Positions 45,172 through 59,399 are shown, counted from the first letter of the stretch. The stretch is DNA of 64,000 nucleotides from Nemania diffusa (GCA_038501195.1 JBBPUQ010000004.1:3920001-3984000); one strand, 5' to 3'. Notes: a model not told the origin generated them from the letters alone. Numbers and translations are program-made.

Positions 45172-46432
45172 TTAAGCAGGCGTGACAGTTTCAGTAGCCT
45201 CCGGCTTCGTTCCCGAGCTAACTTCTACGCTTCCAGCTGCAACCGAATCCTTCTTGGCTCCGATCAATGGCCAGTGGCCATTAAGCTCACGGTATCTCAT
45301 GACGACCAGGGAGGTCATTATAGCGATCCAGTAAAGGTTGTACGAGATGACAGAACCATACGTCGCCGAGTTGGTCCATCCAAGGATGGCGTTAAATATT
45401 CCCCAGCCTCCGCCACCGTTGTATTCTGGACCGCAACACTAGGACATCCGTTGTAAGCATTTGACTCATGATGTCAAGGGGCCACTGTACTTACGTTCAC
45501 ATGCCAGACACTCTTGTCAATGTCATAGGATCCAGGCCCATTTCCTAGCTCGGCGGCATCGCCGCCGATGAGATTGTTCCACTGCTGGTTTTCGAGGTAC
45601 CAGACGGCGCGAGAGAACAGACCCGCGCCGACTAGGTACAGCAGACAAGTAGAGGCAACGAGGAAATATTGTAGCTTAGTCGTGATACCGCCCCTGAGAC
45701 CATGTCAATACACCCATAGGACAAACTAATAGTTCGAGGCTTATTTGACTCACCTGTACAGGATGTATCCCACAATGCTCCCCACGATCAGGCCTATGAC
45801 AACCGGCAACGGGACAGCGGTCGCAGGCGCCGAGAACGAAACACCGGCGATGAAGACGATGGCCTCAATGCCTTCTCTCAGGACCGTGACGAAGGGAAGG
45901 ATAAACATGGCGTACTTCTCTCCGAAGCGCTTCAGCCATCCGGTACGAGATCCGCTGCTGATGCTCATGGGGGACTCTAGGGCCTTAGCCAGCTTTACGC
46001 GCCACTTCTCCTGCATCTTGCCGACGCGGAGGAGGGCTACGCCCAGGACGCTAATGATGAGGGCAGCGAAGAGCGCAAATGCGCCTTCGTAATTGTACTC
46101 GTTAGCCTGCCATGCATCGCGGCCAATGGTGTAGAAGGCGCCGATTATACCGCCGGCGACGGCGAGACAGATGAAGAAGCCTACACCCACTCCTAGCCAC
46201 ACCTTTAGGTTTTTTGCATCATTAGTACAATTGATAGCAGTTGAGGAAATACAGCTTTCTAGATGGGTAATCTTACCTGTCTGACTAGAGCCTTGTATAC
46301 AGTAGCATCACGGTTAGGACCGTCGAGGGTCTGCTTAAGGAAAGCGAGGAGAACCGAGACGATGATGACGGTCTCGAGGGTCTCGCGGAAGACGACGAGG
46401 AAGACGGGGACGGAGAAGACGTCTTTCGTCAT
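45172..46432 (-). CDS. FTR1: High-affinity iron permease Ftr1
   Basis: Plasma-membrane iron permease that works with the Fet3 ferroxidase. Exons 46277-46432, 45754-46202, 45495-45693 and 45172-45438 give 356 aa with about seven membrane spans. Both REXXE iron-binding motifs are present: RETLE at 16-20 and REGIE at 161-165. The extracellular loop of exon 3 carries Asp/Glu residues ([10 protein letters not shown]), and [29 protein letters not shown] near the C-terminus is typical of Ftr1. The tail is Ser/Thr/Glu-rich. Divergent from FET3 across 2.15 kb, the usual fungal arrangement. Confidence 0.94.
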
Positions 46433-46735
46433 GGTGAATCTGATTAACTTCTTACACCTGATCGCATGGGGGGAGGAAGATGGGATGGGAAATCGTCGAC
46501 AAGAATAAAAATAAATTTAATCTATCCCAGAGCTCCCTAGATAGATAGGTATTGTAGGCTAGAGAATCTGATAAACCACCCCGGTTGCTTGGTCGCTTGG
46601 GTGCTTGGTTCTTTGGTTGGCTGACTGGCTGGCTCCGACCGCACTGTACTCTATGTAACTGGATGTACTGGATCAGTGTAACACAAAGACTCACGTTCCG
46701 CGATTATCTATTCGATCTGATATGATAAAAATATG

Positions 46736-46748
46736 ATCCGATTGATAA
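46736..46748 (+). promoter_or_regulatory. GATA-type motif, FTR1 side
   Basis: ATCCGATTGATAA, about 305 bp upstream of the FTR1 start, next to ATCTGATATGATAA and TTATCT. It resembles the ATCWGATAA site of fungal iron-responsive GATA repressors (SreA/SRE/Urbs1). Confidence 0.6.
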
Positions 46749-48299
46749 TGTGAGGGTGGTGTGGAGTAGCCAACCACACTCTCCCAGGTGCACTTATGTA
46801 GACACTTATACAGAATGTTGACTACATACTGACCTAAAACCTGCATGATACCCACGTAGTTGTCTACCTAAGTCGCTTATTGTAGCCGATAGCGGTGAAT
46901 GCATCGCTGTCTATTCCCCGGCACCCTGTCTTGAAAGAGGGCTGAAAAAATCTGTCGGCATTATTATCTCAGGGTCAACCCATTATCCATCGTCCCATCG
47001 TCTTAGACACTATATTAAGCCGGCGCGAAAAAAACATCAGCTACTCGACTTATGCGCTAATAAATAGTCCACACTCTGCCACGGGTCGATGTCCGCCTAC
47101 GGACGAAAAAAAAAAGAAAAAGAAAACTGTAAAAGACAAAGACTTTTTCACTTTCATAGGATACTTGGATAGCTACGGGACTGTGTACTTACATACCTAC
47201 CCAGCATACATGGTGGGCTCACATCGGGCATGCTGGCTTTGGTTGGCCAATCTGCTGCCGATGACAGTATGGGGTAGATTAGAACGATCTACAGAATAGG
47301 TCTCATGCCGGCCGGCCAAGAGAGCATAAGCTTTGACGGGATTTGCCGAGGAGAGACGTTAGCTCTCTCGATTCTTTGTTAGCTCGGTCTCTACGAGCGC
47401 CAACACGGTTTTTTTTTTCCTATTTGCGCTAATGAACAAACAGGCCATAAAAGCCACCACCTTTCGGTCTACGGTTCAGCTCTTCGGATTTATACCGTAC
47501 CGTCCATGTGCCTGCAAGTATACCTATTCGGTACTGAATGGCCAAGATCGTCTCATTGGGACCCTGATCCCTGCTGGTGATACCTGCATCATTCAGCCGG
47601 TTGTCTCGTCACTTACACGGCTTCCCCAACGCAGTAGAGTTTGCGCCGTTCAGCGTAGTCCTATCTAATGCGTTTTTACCATAATTTTATCTACTGTGTA
47701 AAAGCTTTGAAATGTGATCTTGTCTCTTTTTTTTTTCATCTCGATTAAATGAGGTTCTGGGATGTTTGGCGGCCCAGGAAACGGTACTGTAATAAGACTG
47801 GATAAGACAAACACTCCACCAGGTCGTCTTTATCGGTAACGTCTGGTACTACAGAGTAAATTAGATAGACTCAACCATCGTTTCCGCGAATACGAGTTGA
47901 TTGACAGCAAGGAGGGATTATCGCACCACTCGAGCACCTTGTTCTTGATTTCTTCTGATACTACCTGCTGTTCGGGGACTGTAGTTCCAGACTAAGTTCC
48001 TACCTACTGCTATCTCAATACATACCTCCTATCTACCTCCTATCTGCCTCGGCGTTCCCAGGTCGGCCTACTGTATAGGGTACAGATCGTACACAGTACC
48101 TTGGCGCATGGGCGGAACCATGTTGTCAAAGCTGATAATAGCTCAGTCGAGACATGCACTACGGAGCTTCTAGCGAGGATCAGATATGTAAATGAACACC
48201 TGGGTATCCCGGGAAAAAACAATGAGCCCCATTCACCGTGCCAGTGGTAGCGGTAGCGGTAGGCGAGCGGTAGGGGCAGGTAACGGTTCTGCTCATCTA

Positions 48300-48312
48300 A
48301 TCTGATTGATAA
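48300..48312 (+). promoter_or_regulatory. GATA-type motif, FET3 side
   Basis: ATCTGATTGATAA, about 270 bp upstream of the FET3 start. It differs from the FTR1-side motif by one base, and GAT follows directly. Confidence 0.6.
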
Positions 48313-48581
48313 GATGGCGCTGTCTGTACCACACCAGAATTCTCTCGTGGCTTGAAATCTGTAGAACCATTGGCGTGCTAGCTGCTCTTTTGACTGGCTT
48401 ATCTTTGTATATGGCATGATCCCTAAAGCCACTGGCATCTCCGATCGTTTCTTTTCACGCCAGGATACACTTTACATTGCTTTCCCGTGTATCCTACCTG
48501 TAAGTATACCTGCCACGGGCGTATCGTCGGCCGCGAGTTATTGATCCTAAGATATCTCCTTGCCTATTAGTGAAATCCACG

Positions 48582-50919
48582 ATGAATTCGCCCACCAGAT
48601 TTGTCGTGGCTCTGGCCTGGGCATTGGCCTCCCTCCAAGTCACGACGGCCGCCACGGTGACATATAACTTCACCATAGGCTGGGTGACGGCTAATCCAGA
48701 TGGCGCTTTCGAGAGGCCAACCATTGGCATCAACGGCGCATGGCCTATTCCGCGGATAGAGGCAAACATTGGCGACAATGTCGTCGTCCATGCCACGAAC
48801 CAACTGGGGAACCAGTCAACCTCACTGCACTTCCACGGCTTGTTCATGAACGGCACAACGCACATGGACGGCCCGGCTCAAGTGTCACAATGTAGCATAC
48901 CGCCAGGATCGAGTTTCACATACAACTTCACCGTAAGACCATGACAACTTAACTTTGAACTGTCGATAGAAAGCAAGCTGACCGGTTCTAGATCAACCAA
49001 CCCGGCACATACTGGTACCACTCCCACACAGGCGGACAGTATCCAGATGGGCTGAGAGGGCCGTTGGTGGTCCACGACCCCGATTCTCCATTCCTAGACC
49101 TGTACGACGAAGAACTCGTCCTCACGGTCTCGGATTGGTACCATGAGCAAATGGCAGTCATGCTTCCCTCCTTCAACTCCAAGGGCAACCCAACGGGCGC
49201 GGAGCCAGTGCCTCAAGCTGCCCTTTTTAATGAAACGCAGAACCTCACTGTCGCCATTGAGCCTGGAAAAACGTATCTCTTCCGCTTGATCAACATTGGC
49301 GCGTTCGCGGGACAATATGTCTGGTTCGAGGGCCATAACATGACCATCGTCGAAGTTGACGGGGTGTACCACCAACCCGCCGTGGCCGAGATGATATACG
49401 TTGCCGCCTCGCAGCGATGCAGTTTCCTCATAACGGCCAAGAACGAGACTACGACCAACTATGCCTTCGTAGCAAGCATGGACACTGTAAGTCACAACCC
49501 CAGATAATATTGATAGCAAAGTCGTAGCCGTCTGTGCTCATGCTCCTAGACTCTATTCGATACCCTCCCAGCAGATCTGAACTACAACGTGACCGGATGG
49601 CTCACGTACAACGACTCGGAGTCGTTCCCAGAACCCGCTCTGGTCGACGAGCTGGACCCCTTCGACGACATGACATTGGTCCCATACGACAACCAGACCA
49701 TCTTCGGCGAGCCCGACAAGATCATCGAGCTAGACGTGATCATGGACAACTTGAATGACGGCGCGAACTAGTACGTACCAGCCATGCTAAATCCTTCAAT
49801 TACTAGATAAACATCACACTAACACTTCCGTCTTCCCAGCGCCTTCTTCAACAACATAACCTATAAGGCGCCCAAGGTGCCGACTCTGTACACGGCGCTC
49901 TCGGCGGGCGACTTGGCAACCGACCCCAGCGTCTACGGCACGTACACCCACTCCTTCGTGCTCGAGCGGGGCGAGGTCGTGCAGATCATCGTCAACAACC
50001 TCGACACGGGCCGCCACCCCTTCCACTTGCACGGCCATCACTTCCAGGCGCTCTACCGTTCCGAGGAGGAAGCCGGCACGTTCGAGGACGCGAACGTCAC
50101 GTCGGCCGACTACCCTGCGATTCCCATGCGTCGTGACACTCTCGTCCTGTATCCTGACGGGAACATTGTTTTGCGCTTCCGTGCCGACAACCCAGGTGAG
50201 ACTACACTCTTTACTGATAATCATCCCTGCACAGTTCATTATCACGCCCATAGCCCAAACTCACCTACATAGCCCTGCACATAAACACCTTACCACCCCT
50301 CACAGTCTTGATAGGAACAAGAAGAGCCAGCAACTAACCATCGTGAACAAAAAAGGCATCTGGCTCTTCCACTGCCACATCGAATGGCACGTAACATCGG
50401 GCCTAATAGCCACAATGGTCGAGGCGCCCCTGGACCTGCAAAAGACCCTCACGATCCCGCAGAACCACCTCGACGTCTGCGCGTCGCAGAACATTGCCAC
50501 GACCGGCAACGCCGCGGGCAACACGGCCGACTTCACTAACCTGAAGGGCGAGAACAAGCCCCCTGGGCGTTTACTTGACGGGTGAGTTTTACCAATCCAA
50601 CTTAATCCCGTCTGATCCATTCAACCCCCCATCCCACACTCCCCCGGCGCTCGTAAACAACCAAGCTAACCACCGCCTCCAATCTAGCTTCACGGCCCGC
50701 GGCATAGTTGCCCTGGCCTTCAGCTCGTTCGCCGGTATCCTCGGCGTGCTCGTAGTCGCCTGGTACGGCCTGGCCCCGGACCCGGCGGCGCACCCGCACG
50801 TCGCGGAACGCGTCGCGCAGGCCGGGGGGTCGGTGTCGGGCGCCGACGACAGCTCTGACGCGGTCCCGGAGTCCAAGGAAGTACTTGGCACCGCGGCCGG
50901 CTCTACGGGGAGTGCGTAG
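48582..50919 (+). CDS. FET3: Fet3-type multicopper ferroxidase
   Basis: Oxidises Fe2+ to Fe3+ at the cell surface and hands it to Ftr1. Exons 48582-48932, 48992-49486, 49550-49770, 49840-50195, 50356-50581 and 50688-50919 give 626 aa, close to yeast Fet3. A signal peptide (about 1-23) precedes three cupredoxin domains. Copper ligands are His83/His85 (HFH), His127/His129 (HSH), [10 protein letters not shown] and FHCHIEWH. Many N-x-S/T sites suit a secreted domain. One span near the C-terminus ([21 protein letters not shown]) anchors it, with a short cytosolic tail. Intron 4 is long (160 nt) and ends in an A-rich acceptor, just before the HCH motif. Confidence 0.94.
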
Positions 50920-51845
50920 GAGAAGTAGAGATGATAAAGTGGATCTTGATAGCAGGGTATAGGATTGAGGAGAGCAAATGATAATTATGGCGCCGAGAAC
51001 AAGGGGCGGAGGAAAGAAGGGGGATATGACATATAGATACCCAAACTGTTCAAGTGGAGGGAAGAGAGCCTCGTGAAGATGGCTGAAGCATACATGCATT
51101 CTACTAAGTCGGTAGGTGTTCTGGTCTAGTTAGGATACCCGTGGTGGAATATACGTAGTTCACATACCTACCTAAACTAGAAAGACGTAATGAAAAAAAA
51201 AATACTCAATAAACCCTGTTTCCATATTAGTGCTGACCAAGTCCGCATCACAACAAATAGATTAGAGAAGTCATTGTCGACGTGTTTCGGCATCTAGCCT
51301 ATCATCCTCTCATGCTTCAACTTACAGCTACATAGTCACTAGTCTTTGATCTCTGAGAAACTCATTAGCCTTTCAAAGTCTATTTTTGTCCTATTGAGGA
51401 CATACTGGTAGAGACCAAGGATTGAGTGTACGTGAGAAGAATGCTTGTTTCCGTAGAGTTTGATATATCACAATGTTTTGCTATGAGCGTCAATGTAGGA
51501 GTTATTTAGTAGATAGAAGGTTAAGCTTAGCTCTAGTCTGGGCTAACACTTCGCCAGTTCGTTGTATTGTCATGTAAATAAGATTCATGTGGCTCGAACA
51601 GAGCGGGGGCTGAACGATTTGAGTTGCAAGCTAGATTAGGCAGCGAACCGGCGACATCACATAAAGCAATAGCAAAACGAAGATGTTGGGGAATTAGGAT
51701 GCATTTCTTGGTATACAGCTCAACAAAGGGAATCGATTTGAGCTAAAAAACTCGCCGACACCACACTGCTCTCCTTTTCTAGATATACACAGGCCGCCAC
51801 CTCCCTATTAGGCAGCTTCTATTTAATATGACCTAGCCGAGTTCT
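50920..51845. other. Intergenic, convergent FET3 / ATP2
   Basis: 926 bp of 3' flanking DNA; AT-rich, no feature recognised. Confidence 0.5.
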
Positions 51846-53679
<1,834 letters not shown>

Positions 53680-53683
<4 letters not shown>

Positions 53684-53709
53684 GCGGCTGTTCGGAGGCG
53701 GAGAAGCAT
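53680..53709 (-). promoter_or_regulatory. uORF overlapping ATP2 start
   Basis: An upstream ATG opens nine codons (MLLRLRTAA) whose TGA shares bases with the ATP2 ATG as ATGA. This arrangement can couple termination to re-initiation. It matters only if transcription starts upstream of 53709. Confidence 0.5.
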
Positions 53710-54634
53710 TGTCAGCTCAATTCGCCTCAATTGACAGGATTTACAGTTGTGGCGCGGCAACCAGTGCATTCAGGGCCTCGTACTCACCCCTTGAACATCT
53801 TGAGAGATGAAGAGCTGCGGTTGTGGATGGGAGGGTGAGGGTGGGTGATGTAGTTCTGCTGGGCAGAGAGGGTGAAGAAATGGGAGGTCGACGAAGAAAA
53901 ACCGCAACACCGGCTCCCATTGCTCGACGAGCTAATTTAGTCACGTGATCCGTGCACTGGCCGAGGACAGCGAGCTGTCCGCCGTACATGCGCAACCCGC
54001 CCAAGCCTAATCGGGCACTGTGGATACCCTCTCTATACCCGATATGTCCATACTATCTACTAGTTTTTGCGGCTTCTATTGACAGAATACCGTGTATCTA
54101 CCTAGCTTTCCAATTCTTTAGAGATTGAAGGTATGTAGAGCTCTATGTTTACCCATAACCCCGTTTAAAGAATACCTACAGGACTCAACTAGTGTGGGGA
54201 GCGGAAGAAGACAAACGAAAAGCTCTCATCAATATTCTCTCGTATTAAATTCTCAATTCTAATCTTGTAGATGACATGTTATATATGCTACCCGGCGCCA
54301 ATGAAGGTCCTCTTGTCTATGTTCTATACAAAGTACATCCCAATAAGTGCTCCTAAGCAACGGCTAATTGTACAAGTAAGATGTCCTTGATAGAATAACC
54401 AGAAACAACGTCCATCCAAACTCCGGTGTCCTTGATTTGGGCCTAATGATAGACAGTCCTGGCCAACGCTCCCTTTTCTAATAATATTAGGAATCTGGTA
54501 GTGGACTGCGTCATGAATTAGTCGCCCTGCGTCGTCTAACTCCCACTCCTCATGACCTACCATATTTAAATCGTTCACGCATAATACATACAGCAGACTG
54601 GTCAGCTATGTCCAGGTTCGAATCAACAACATTT
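53684..54634. other. ATP2 promoter / 3' flank of the transporter gene
   Basis: 951 bp. The proximal 300 bp presumably hold the ATP2 promoter; the rest is AT-rich and without features. Confidence 0.5.
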
Positions 54635-56440
54635 TCACGAGGCAGCTTGAATACCATCCCCATGCCTCCAGGTATCCTCTTGCTTAGTGCCTGGTGCTAG
54701 CCAAGCAGCATTGCTGCTCCCTCGCTGTCGGGTCCTGCCGTTTTCGTCGCTCTTCTTAAGATCTTCAACCGTACCGGATGCGGAGGCGTGGCCGTTGACA
54801 TGCGCATAAGAGGTCTTTCCATTGTACATAGTCGTAGGACTATCGTAGATATGCCCTCCTGCGGCCGGTGCTGGTTTTCCGGGCGCCGTGTTCAATGGAA
54901 GCAATGGGACGTTCCCAGCCGAGGTTTGACTGAGGTTTTGGGCCCGACGATCCGCTTTATTGCTGTCACTTGTCCGGTCGTACAGATACAGTCCAAGAAA
55001 CGTAAGCCCGATCCCCACCGCTTGTATGGGGGTCGTTGAGTTTCCGAACCATAAGATTGCGACCACAATGACCCACACCCTTTTGATTAAAGACGCAACC
55101 GAGTAGGTGACCGGCGACACAAGAGACAGTAAGACAAATGCAAGGATATTCTGTCCAAAGTGGAACGTTCCGTTGAACAAGAACTCCACTGTCAAGCGAC
55201 CATGATCGAAGGCGTTGGGTTTAGCAGACAAGTCTACTGCTCCATCTTGAACGAAATCTCGTATCAAACCGACACCCTCACTCCAAAACCAAATAGGGGA
55301 AGTGAGCAGGAATGCAAGGCCCGAAGAATAGCATAAGAGGTTAAGCTTGTCCAGCTTGCGGGATTTAGCCTCCTCCCCTTCCGCCTCTGCCTTGGCGGCT
55401 TCGTTAAACAATCTCTTGGAAAATATATTTTGGGTGACAAATATGATGGTAGCTGCCAAAGCATAGAGGATCCCGACTATTTCTCCCTTGAAGGTGTGAT
55501 TCGATGAGCACGCCAACGTGACACCAAGGGTGAGTGGCACGAGCGAATAATATGTCGCCTTCGGGTATCGAATATCGAAGAAGTAACGGTACGCGAATAC
55601 GGTAAAGAGGGGTGATAGGCCTTTGACGGTATGGACCATGGACACGGGGATCTTAGCAGTCGCTGTCGAACTAAAAAGATGACCACCAACTTGGAAAACA
55701 GCCAGAGGCAAGGTAGAGTTTATTACATCTCTAGAGGGGTATCGTATAGGGTTTTGCAGAGCGGGTATCGAGGAACGTAATTTGGGAAACACACTCGCCA
55801 GCCACGAGGACGTCAAGCAATAGAATGCGACCAGAAAGAATTGTATCATGGTCAATGTGGCGGGCTTGTTGAAAGCATTTAGGATGGACTTGGAAGAGGT
55901 ATTAGTGAGGGCGGACGACATGTACCACATAATGCAGAGGGCCTGTAAAGTGTCTCGTTAGTGGACGTGACAGGAGCTGGCGACCAAGTAGGTAGTGAAA
56001 CATACAATAAGCTTGGCCGATACGGGTGCCCTCAGGGCATCAGCTATCTCGTGGGCATTCTGGCCGACACTTCCTCTCCGGTCCCTGATAGTCCGAAAGG
56101 CCTCGCTAATGCTCTTCTGTCGACCATGTCCTCGGGAGGGTAAAGGGGTAGAAGACCCCAACGGACTCCATCGAACACTTCTAGATGCGGCGGGCATCCA
56201 CCTGTCTCCGTTGAGGCGGGCCGCGCCATTCAGGCCGACGCCATAGCCATTGAGTCCACCGGGGCTAAATGGCCGCCCAACGAGGTTTCGCATAGATGGG
56301 GAGTCGATATGGTCGGGAAACTTCTCGAGTCCCGAGTTGGCCTCACCTTCCCCATCTCCTAACCCAGCTAGACTCTTAGGATTGGATCGTGACACGGAGG
56401 ACTCCCGGGAATAGGAACCGGAGGTAGTCGAATGAGGCAT
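54635..56440 (-). CDS. SLY41: Triose-phosphate translocator family protein, Sly41-like
   Basis: Drug/metabolite-superfamily transporter of the TPT type. Exons 56006-56440 and 54635-55942 give 580 aa. The membrane core has about ten spans: WYMSSALTNTSSKSILNAF, PLAVFQVGGHLFSSTATAKIPVSMVHTVKGLSPLFTV, KRLFN after TQNIFS, and PVTYSVASLIKRVWVIVVAILWFGN. This fits the fungal Sly41 group, ER/Golgi proteins named as suppressors of Ypt1 loss; the substrate is unsettled. A 135-aa Ser/Arg-rich N-tail (GRQKSISEAFRTIRDRRGS) and a 130-aa polar C-tail flank the core and look like phosphorylated cytosolic parts. Confidence 0.85.
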
Positions 56441-58112
56441 GATAAGTGCCTATCGAACGATGGATCGTATCGATAGTGCGTGCAAAGTAACGAGCGACAA
56501 AGGTGGAAGAAAAAGAAGAAGAAAGAATTAAACGCGAGTCGGGACAGCCAAACGTTATAGCGTCATTGCTCGCGGTTTTTGAGTCTAGGCTATTATTGAT
56601 TGCTTGACGGACGGTCTTTCGACCGATCAATCGGTGAGTCGGTAGTTGGTCGAACTGGTCGTCTCGTGTCTCGAACGGCGGGATGTGTAGGCGAGGAAAG
56701 GCCGTTACTTGAGTTAAAAGATGAGATGTGTTGAGGTGGCATGTAGAAGTAGTTCGAGGGTTGCGCAATCAGTTTAATGAATGGAATTGATTTGCTGACT
56801 GAGTTTTGGTTGTTAGCGCAATGCAGCAATACCTACCCAGGTACAGAATACGATACCTAGCGCTAGTCTGCGCTAGCTAGCAACCTGGTATTCTATACTG
56901 CCGTTTTTAGCCTAGACTCTCAAGGTTGCATGCATAATTTAAAACCGCGGAAAACGGGTTCGTTACTATGGCCTAGCCGCACGTGGCAGCTGTCGGCAGC
57001 TGTCGTACAGATGCTTACCTACCAAGTGCCCAGAGCCGTGACTTAGGAAATGCCGCCAAGAATAATATCGTAAACTGTTAGATAGTAACTAGCTCACAAG
57101 GGAGTCTTATTAGATTTAATAGAAATGGTGTCACCCTCGTAATAGCGAGCCCCATGACAAGCAACTGAGCAAATAACTGTTTGTGTTATTAGCCAGCAGA
57201 CAGGTGCACTTTCAACGGCAGGGCAGAAGGGAACTCTAAACCGAACAAACTAAAGTCCTAAACAAAATGACAGGGATAAACTTGTTCTCTTTTCACTTTC
57301 AACATATTTTTACTTCACGTTGAAATAAGTATATAAAAGTTTCTACACACATTAAATAATCCATTTTTAAATGAAAAAAAAAACCGAAACTCTTAGAAGT
57401 TTTAATAACAGTTACGGCTTACGGGGATCGATCCGCCAACGCCTTTTCGGAACGAGCCTGAGTGGCACTGACACCTACGTGCTTTATCTAGTAGGGACCG
57501 TAACTACCTAGGTAGATGGTAGGGCTTTAGTAGCGTCGGCTATACACCGTCTCTGGCGCTGTTTCTCAAGAAACAGTGGTCAGAGCTCCCTTCCTCCCCT
57601 CGCATTGCTGGTTGGTGGACTGTGCCAAGCCCTATCAACATCTAGCAAAGACTGACCTGGAAAGAGTGCTGTTTTCGCTCAACACCGACGACACGACAAT
57701 TCGGAACACACACTCTCACTATTGACCGCCGCACATATCCATAATGGTGTGCTGGTGGCCTGGTCTTGTGGGCTATGTATAAGTATGTACCTGCAAGTGT
57801 AGTGGGGCAGGTCACTATACCTTCCTGAGTTGCCACAGGGATACATGCTAGCGCATGGCATAGAATATGCTTCTAGAAGGAAATATGCGATCGTGTCTCC
57901 ACTTCAGTATGTTTCTAAGCAAGACAGGAGAATAAGAGTGAGGTGGGATAGGAGACGGGGAGGTAATGTCGCCGGTCCAAGGGATAAACAATTTCCAAAT
58001 TCGTTGGATGGGCTTTTCTTTGGTATTACTCAACTCTGCTGTGATTCTTCAGATGTTTTGGCCTACCTATCTCTTTCGCAAAATTATCTCTGTTCTCGAA
58101 ACATGACCCAAG
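56441..58112. other. Divergent intergenic region with a small inverted-repeat element
   Basis: 1.67 kb between the Sly41-like gene and the phosphotransferase pseudogene. AT-rich around 57.0-57.4 kb. It contains the 96-bp inverted-repeat unit at 57410-57505; otherwise no gene is seen. Confidence 0.5.
57410..57505. repeat. 96-bp unit with 8-bp inverted ends and Pol III-like boxes
   Basis: Perfect inverted ends AGTTACGG (57410-57417) and CCGTAACT (57498-57505). On the minus strand the interior has a B-box match (GGATCGATCC), a weak A-box-like TAGATAAAGCA about 55 nt before it, and a T run 30-40 nt past the end. It does not fold as a canonical tRNA. Possibly a SINE or MITE fragment. Confidence 0.35.
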
Positions 58113-59399
58113 ATGCCTCGCGATAGCCAAGACGGATTGGATTGGAGATACGATTTGTTTGAGACCGTGCCCGTTTGGACACGACAACCCTCTATTTCCG
58201 CCATCGAAAACGTGTCTCGCCAGTTGTTGAAGGTCCCTTCTGGGGACCTCTGTCGCATCTCTTTCTATGCTTCTGGCGCATTTAACAAGCTCTACCGGGT
58301 CGAATGCGCAGACCGGTCCTTGATAATGAGAGTATCGCTACCTGTCTATCCTCGCTGCAAGATACAAGGCGAGGCGGCCACCTTGACCTGGTTGCAGTAC
58401 AATACCACGGCACCAGTTCCCAAGGTTGTCGCATTTGACGACTGTAACGATAACGAGATCGGATTTGAGTGGATCTTGATGGAATTTATGCCGGGTTTCG
58501 AGGCTTACCAGAAATGACGGGCCATGTCAATGGAGCAGAAGACTGTTTTCGCTAAACGCATCGCTGACATCCAGGCGGAGCTGTTCCGTCCCGTCAAACT
58601 TGAGCGTGCATTCAAGAGCATAGGGACGCTGCAGACCAACAGCAACGGGCCAAGAATCGAGAAGTCAGCAGCGTTATCTCCAGGTCCATTGGTTACGCAT
58701 GAATTCTTTCTAGGGAAGCGCCTAAGCTACGATGTTCCTCGAGGCCCTTTCCGCTCTAGCTATGCTTGGCTGGAAACACAATTGAAAATCATCGTGCTAG
58801 AGCAGTTGGCAGCGATTGAAAAGGCAGAAGATGAAGACGATAGAGAGGATGCCGAGGAAATCTTGCTCCTAGCCCGACGTCTCCTCTCCCTTCTTCCCAA
58901 AGTATTTCAGATCAGTGGAGAGGAAGACGAAGAGCCCACCATTCTCTGGCACGATGACCTGAACTTGCGCAACATCCTAGTCGATGACAGAGGAGAAATT
59001 ACGGCTATTGTGGACTGGGAGTGTGTCTCAGCAATGCCAGCATGGGTGACCACCAACATGCCTAAATTTCTCCAAGGGGAAAACCGTACGGAGGAACCAA
59101 TACGGGAAAACTATATGGACGAGACACCCGAGGACCGCGACGAGAGTGACAGGGACAATGAGGGCAAGAATCCGCTTTACTGGGGCCATCTGATGGAATA
59201 TGAAACGACGCAGCTGCGCGAGGTATACGGCACGAGATTAAGACAGTCTTGCCCCGACTGGCCTCTGCGGCACAGTCACACTAAGATCGATTTCTACGAG
59301 GCTGTCATACAATGCAACGCAGGAGTATTCGTCAGAAAGGTGAATAAATGGATTAACGAAATCGAAAGCGGTAATATGATTCGGTGGGCGGATATCTAG
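58113..59399 (+). pseudogene. Aminoglycoside-phosphotransferase-family gene with in-frame TGA
   Basis: The reading frame covers 428 sense codons, broken once by TGA at 58515-58517 after MPGFEAYQK. Both sides belong to one APH/choline-kinase-like protein. The first part has YDLFETVPVWTRQPS, ASGAFNKLYRVE and the hinge WILMEFMPG. The second has the Brenner motif WHDDLNLRNILVDD and the metal-binding IVDWECVS. In relatives a Trp commonly sits near the break, so a single TGG to TGA change explains it. No plausible intron removes the stop. The rest of the frame is clean, so the event is recent, an assembly error, or a readthrough site (TGA followed by C). These kinases phosphorylate small metabolites; substrate unknown. 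Confidence 0.75.

Larger units (their letters stand above)
46433..48581. promoter_or_regulatory. Shared FTR1/FET3 promoter
   Basis: 2.15 kb between divergent partners of one complex. GATA-type motifs cluster near each gene (46703-46748 and 48300-48314). Between them are CTTGG-type repeats (near 46585-46635), an A-rich tract near 47106-47125 and T-runs. No convincing gene inside. Confidence 0.7.

Noticed and set aside
54610..54630. tRNA T-arm (GGTTCGAATC)
   Set aside because: No matching stem on the 3' side and no cloverleaf upstream.
57410..57505. tRNA gene on the minus strand
   Set aside because: A- and B-box-like words are present, but the T-arm stem mispairs, the D-loop is too long and no anticodon stem forms.
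58515..58517. TGA read as Trp (non-standard code)
   Set aside because: Other genes here, such as RNH201, terminate normally at TGA.
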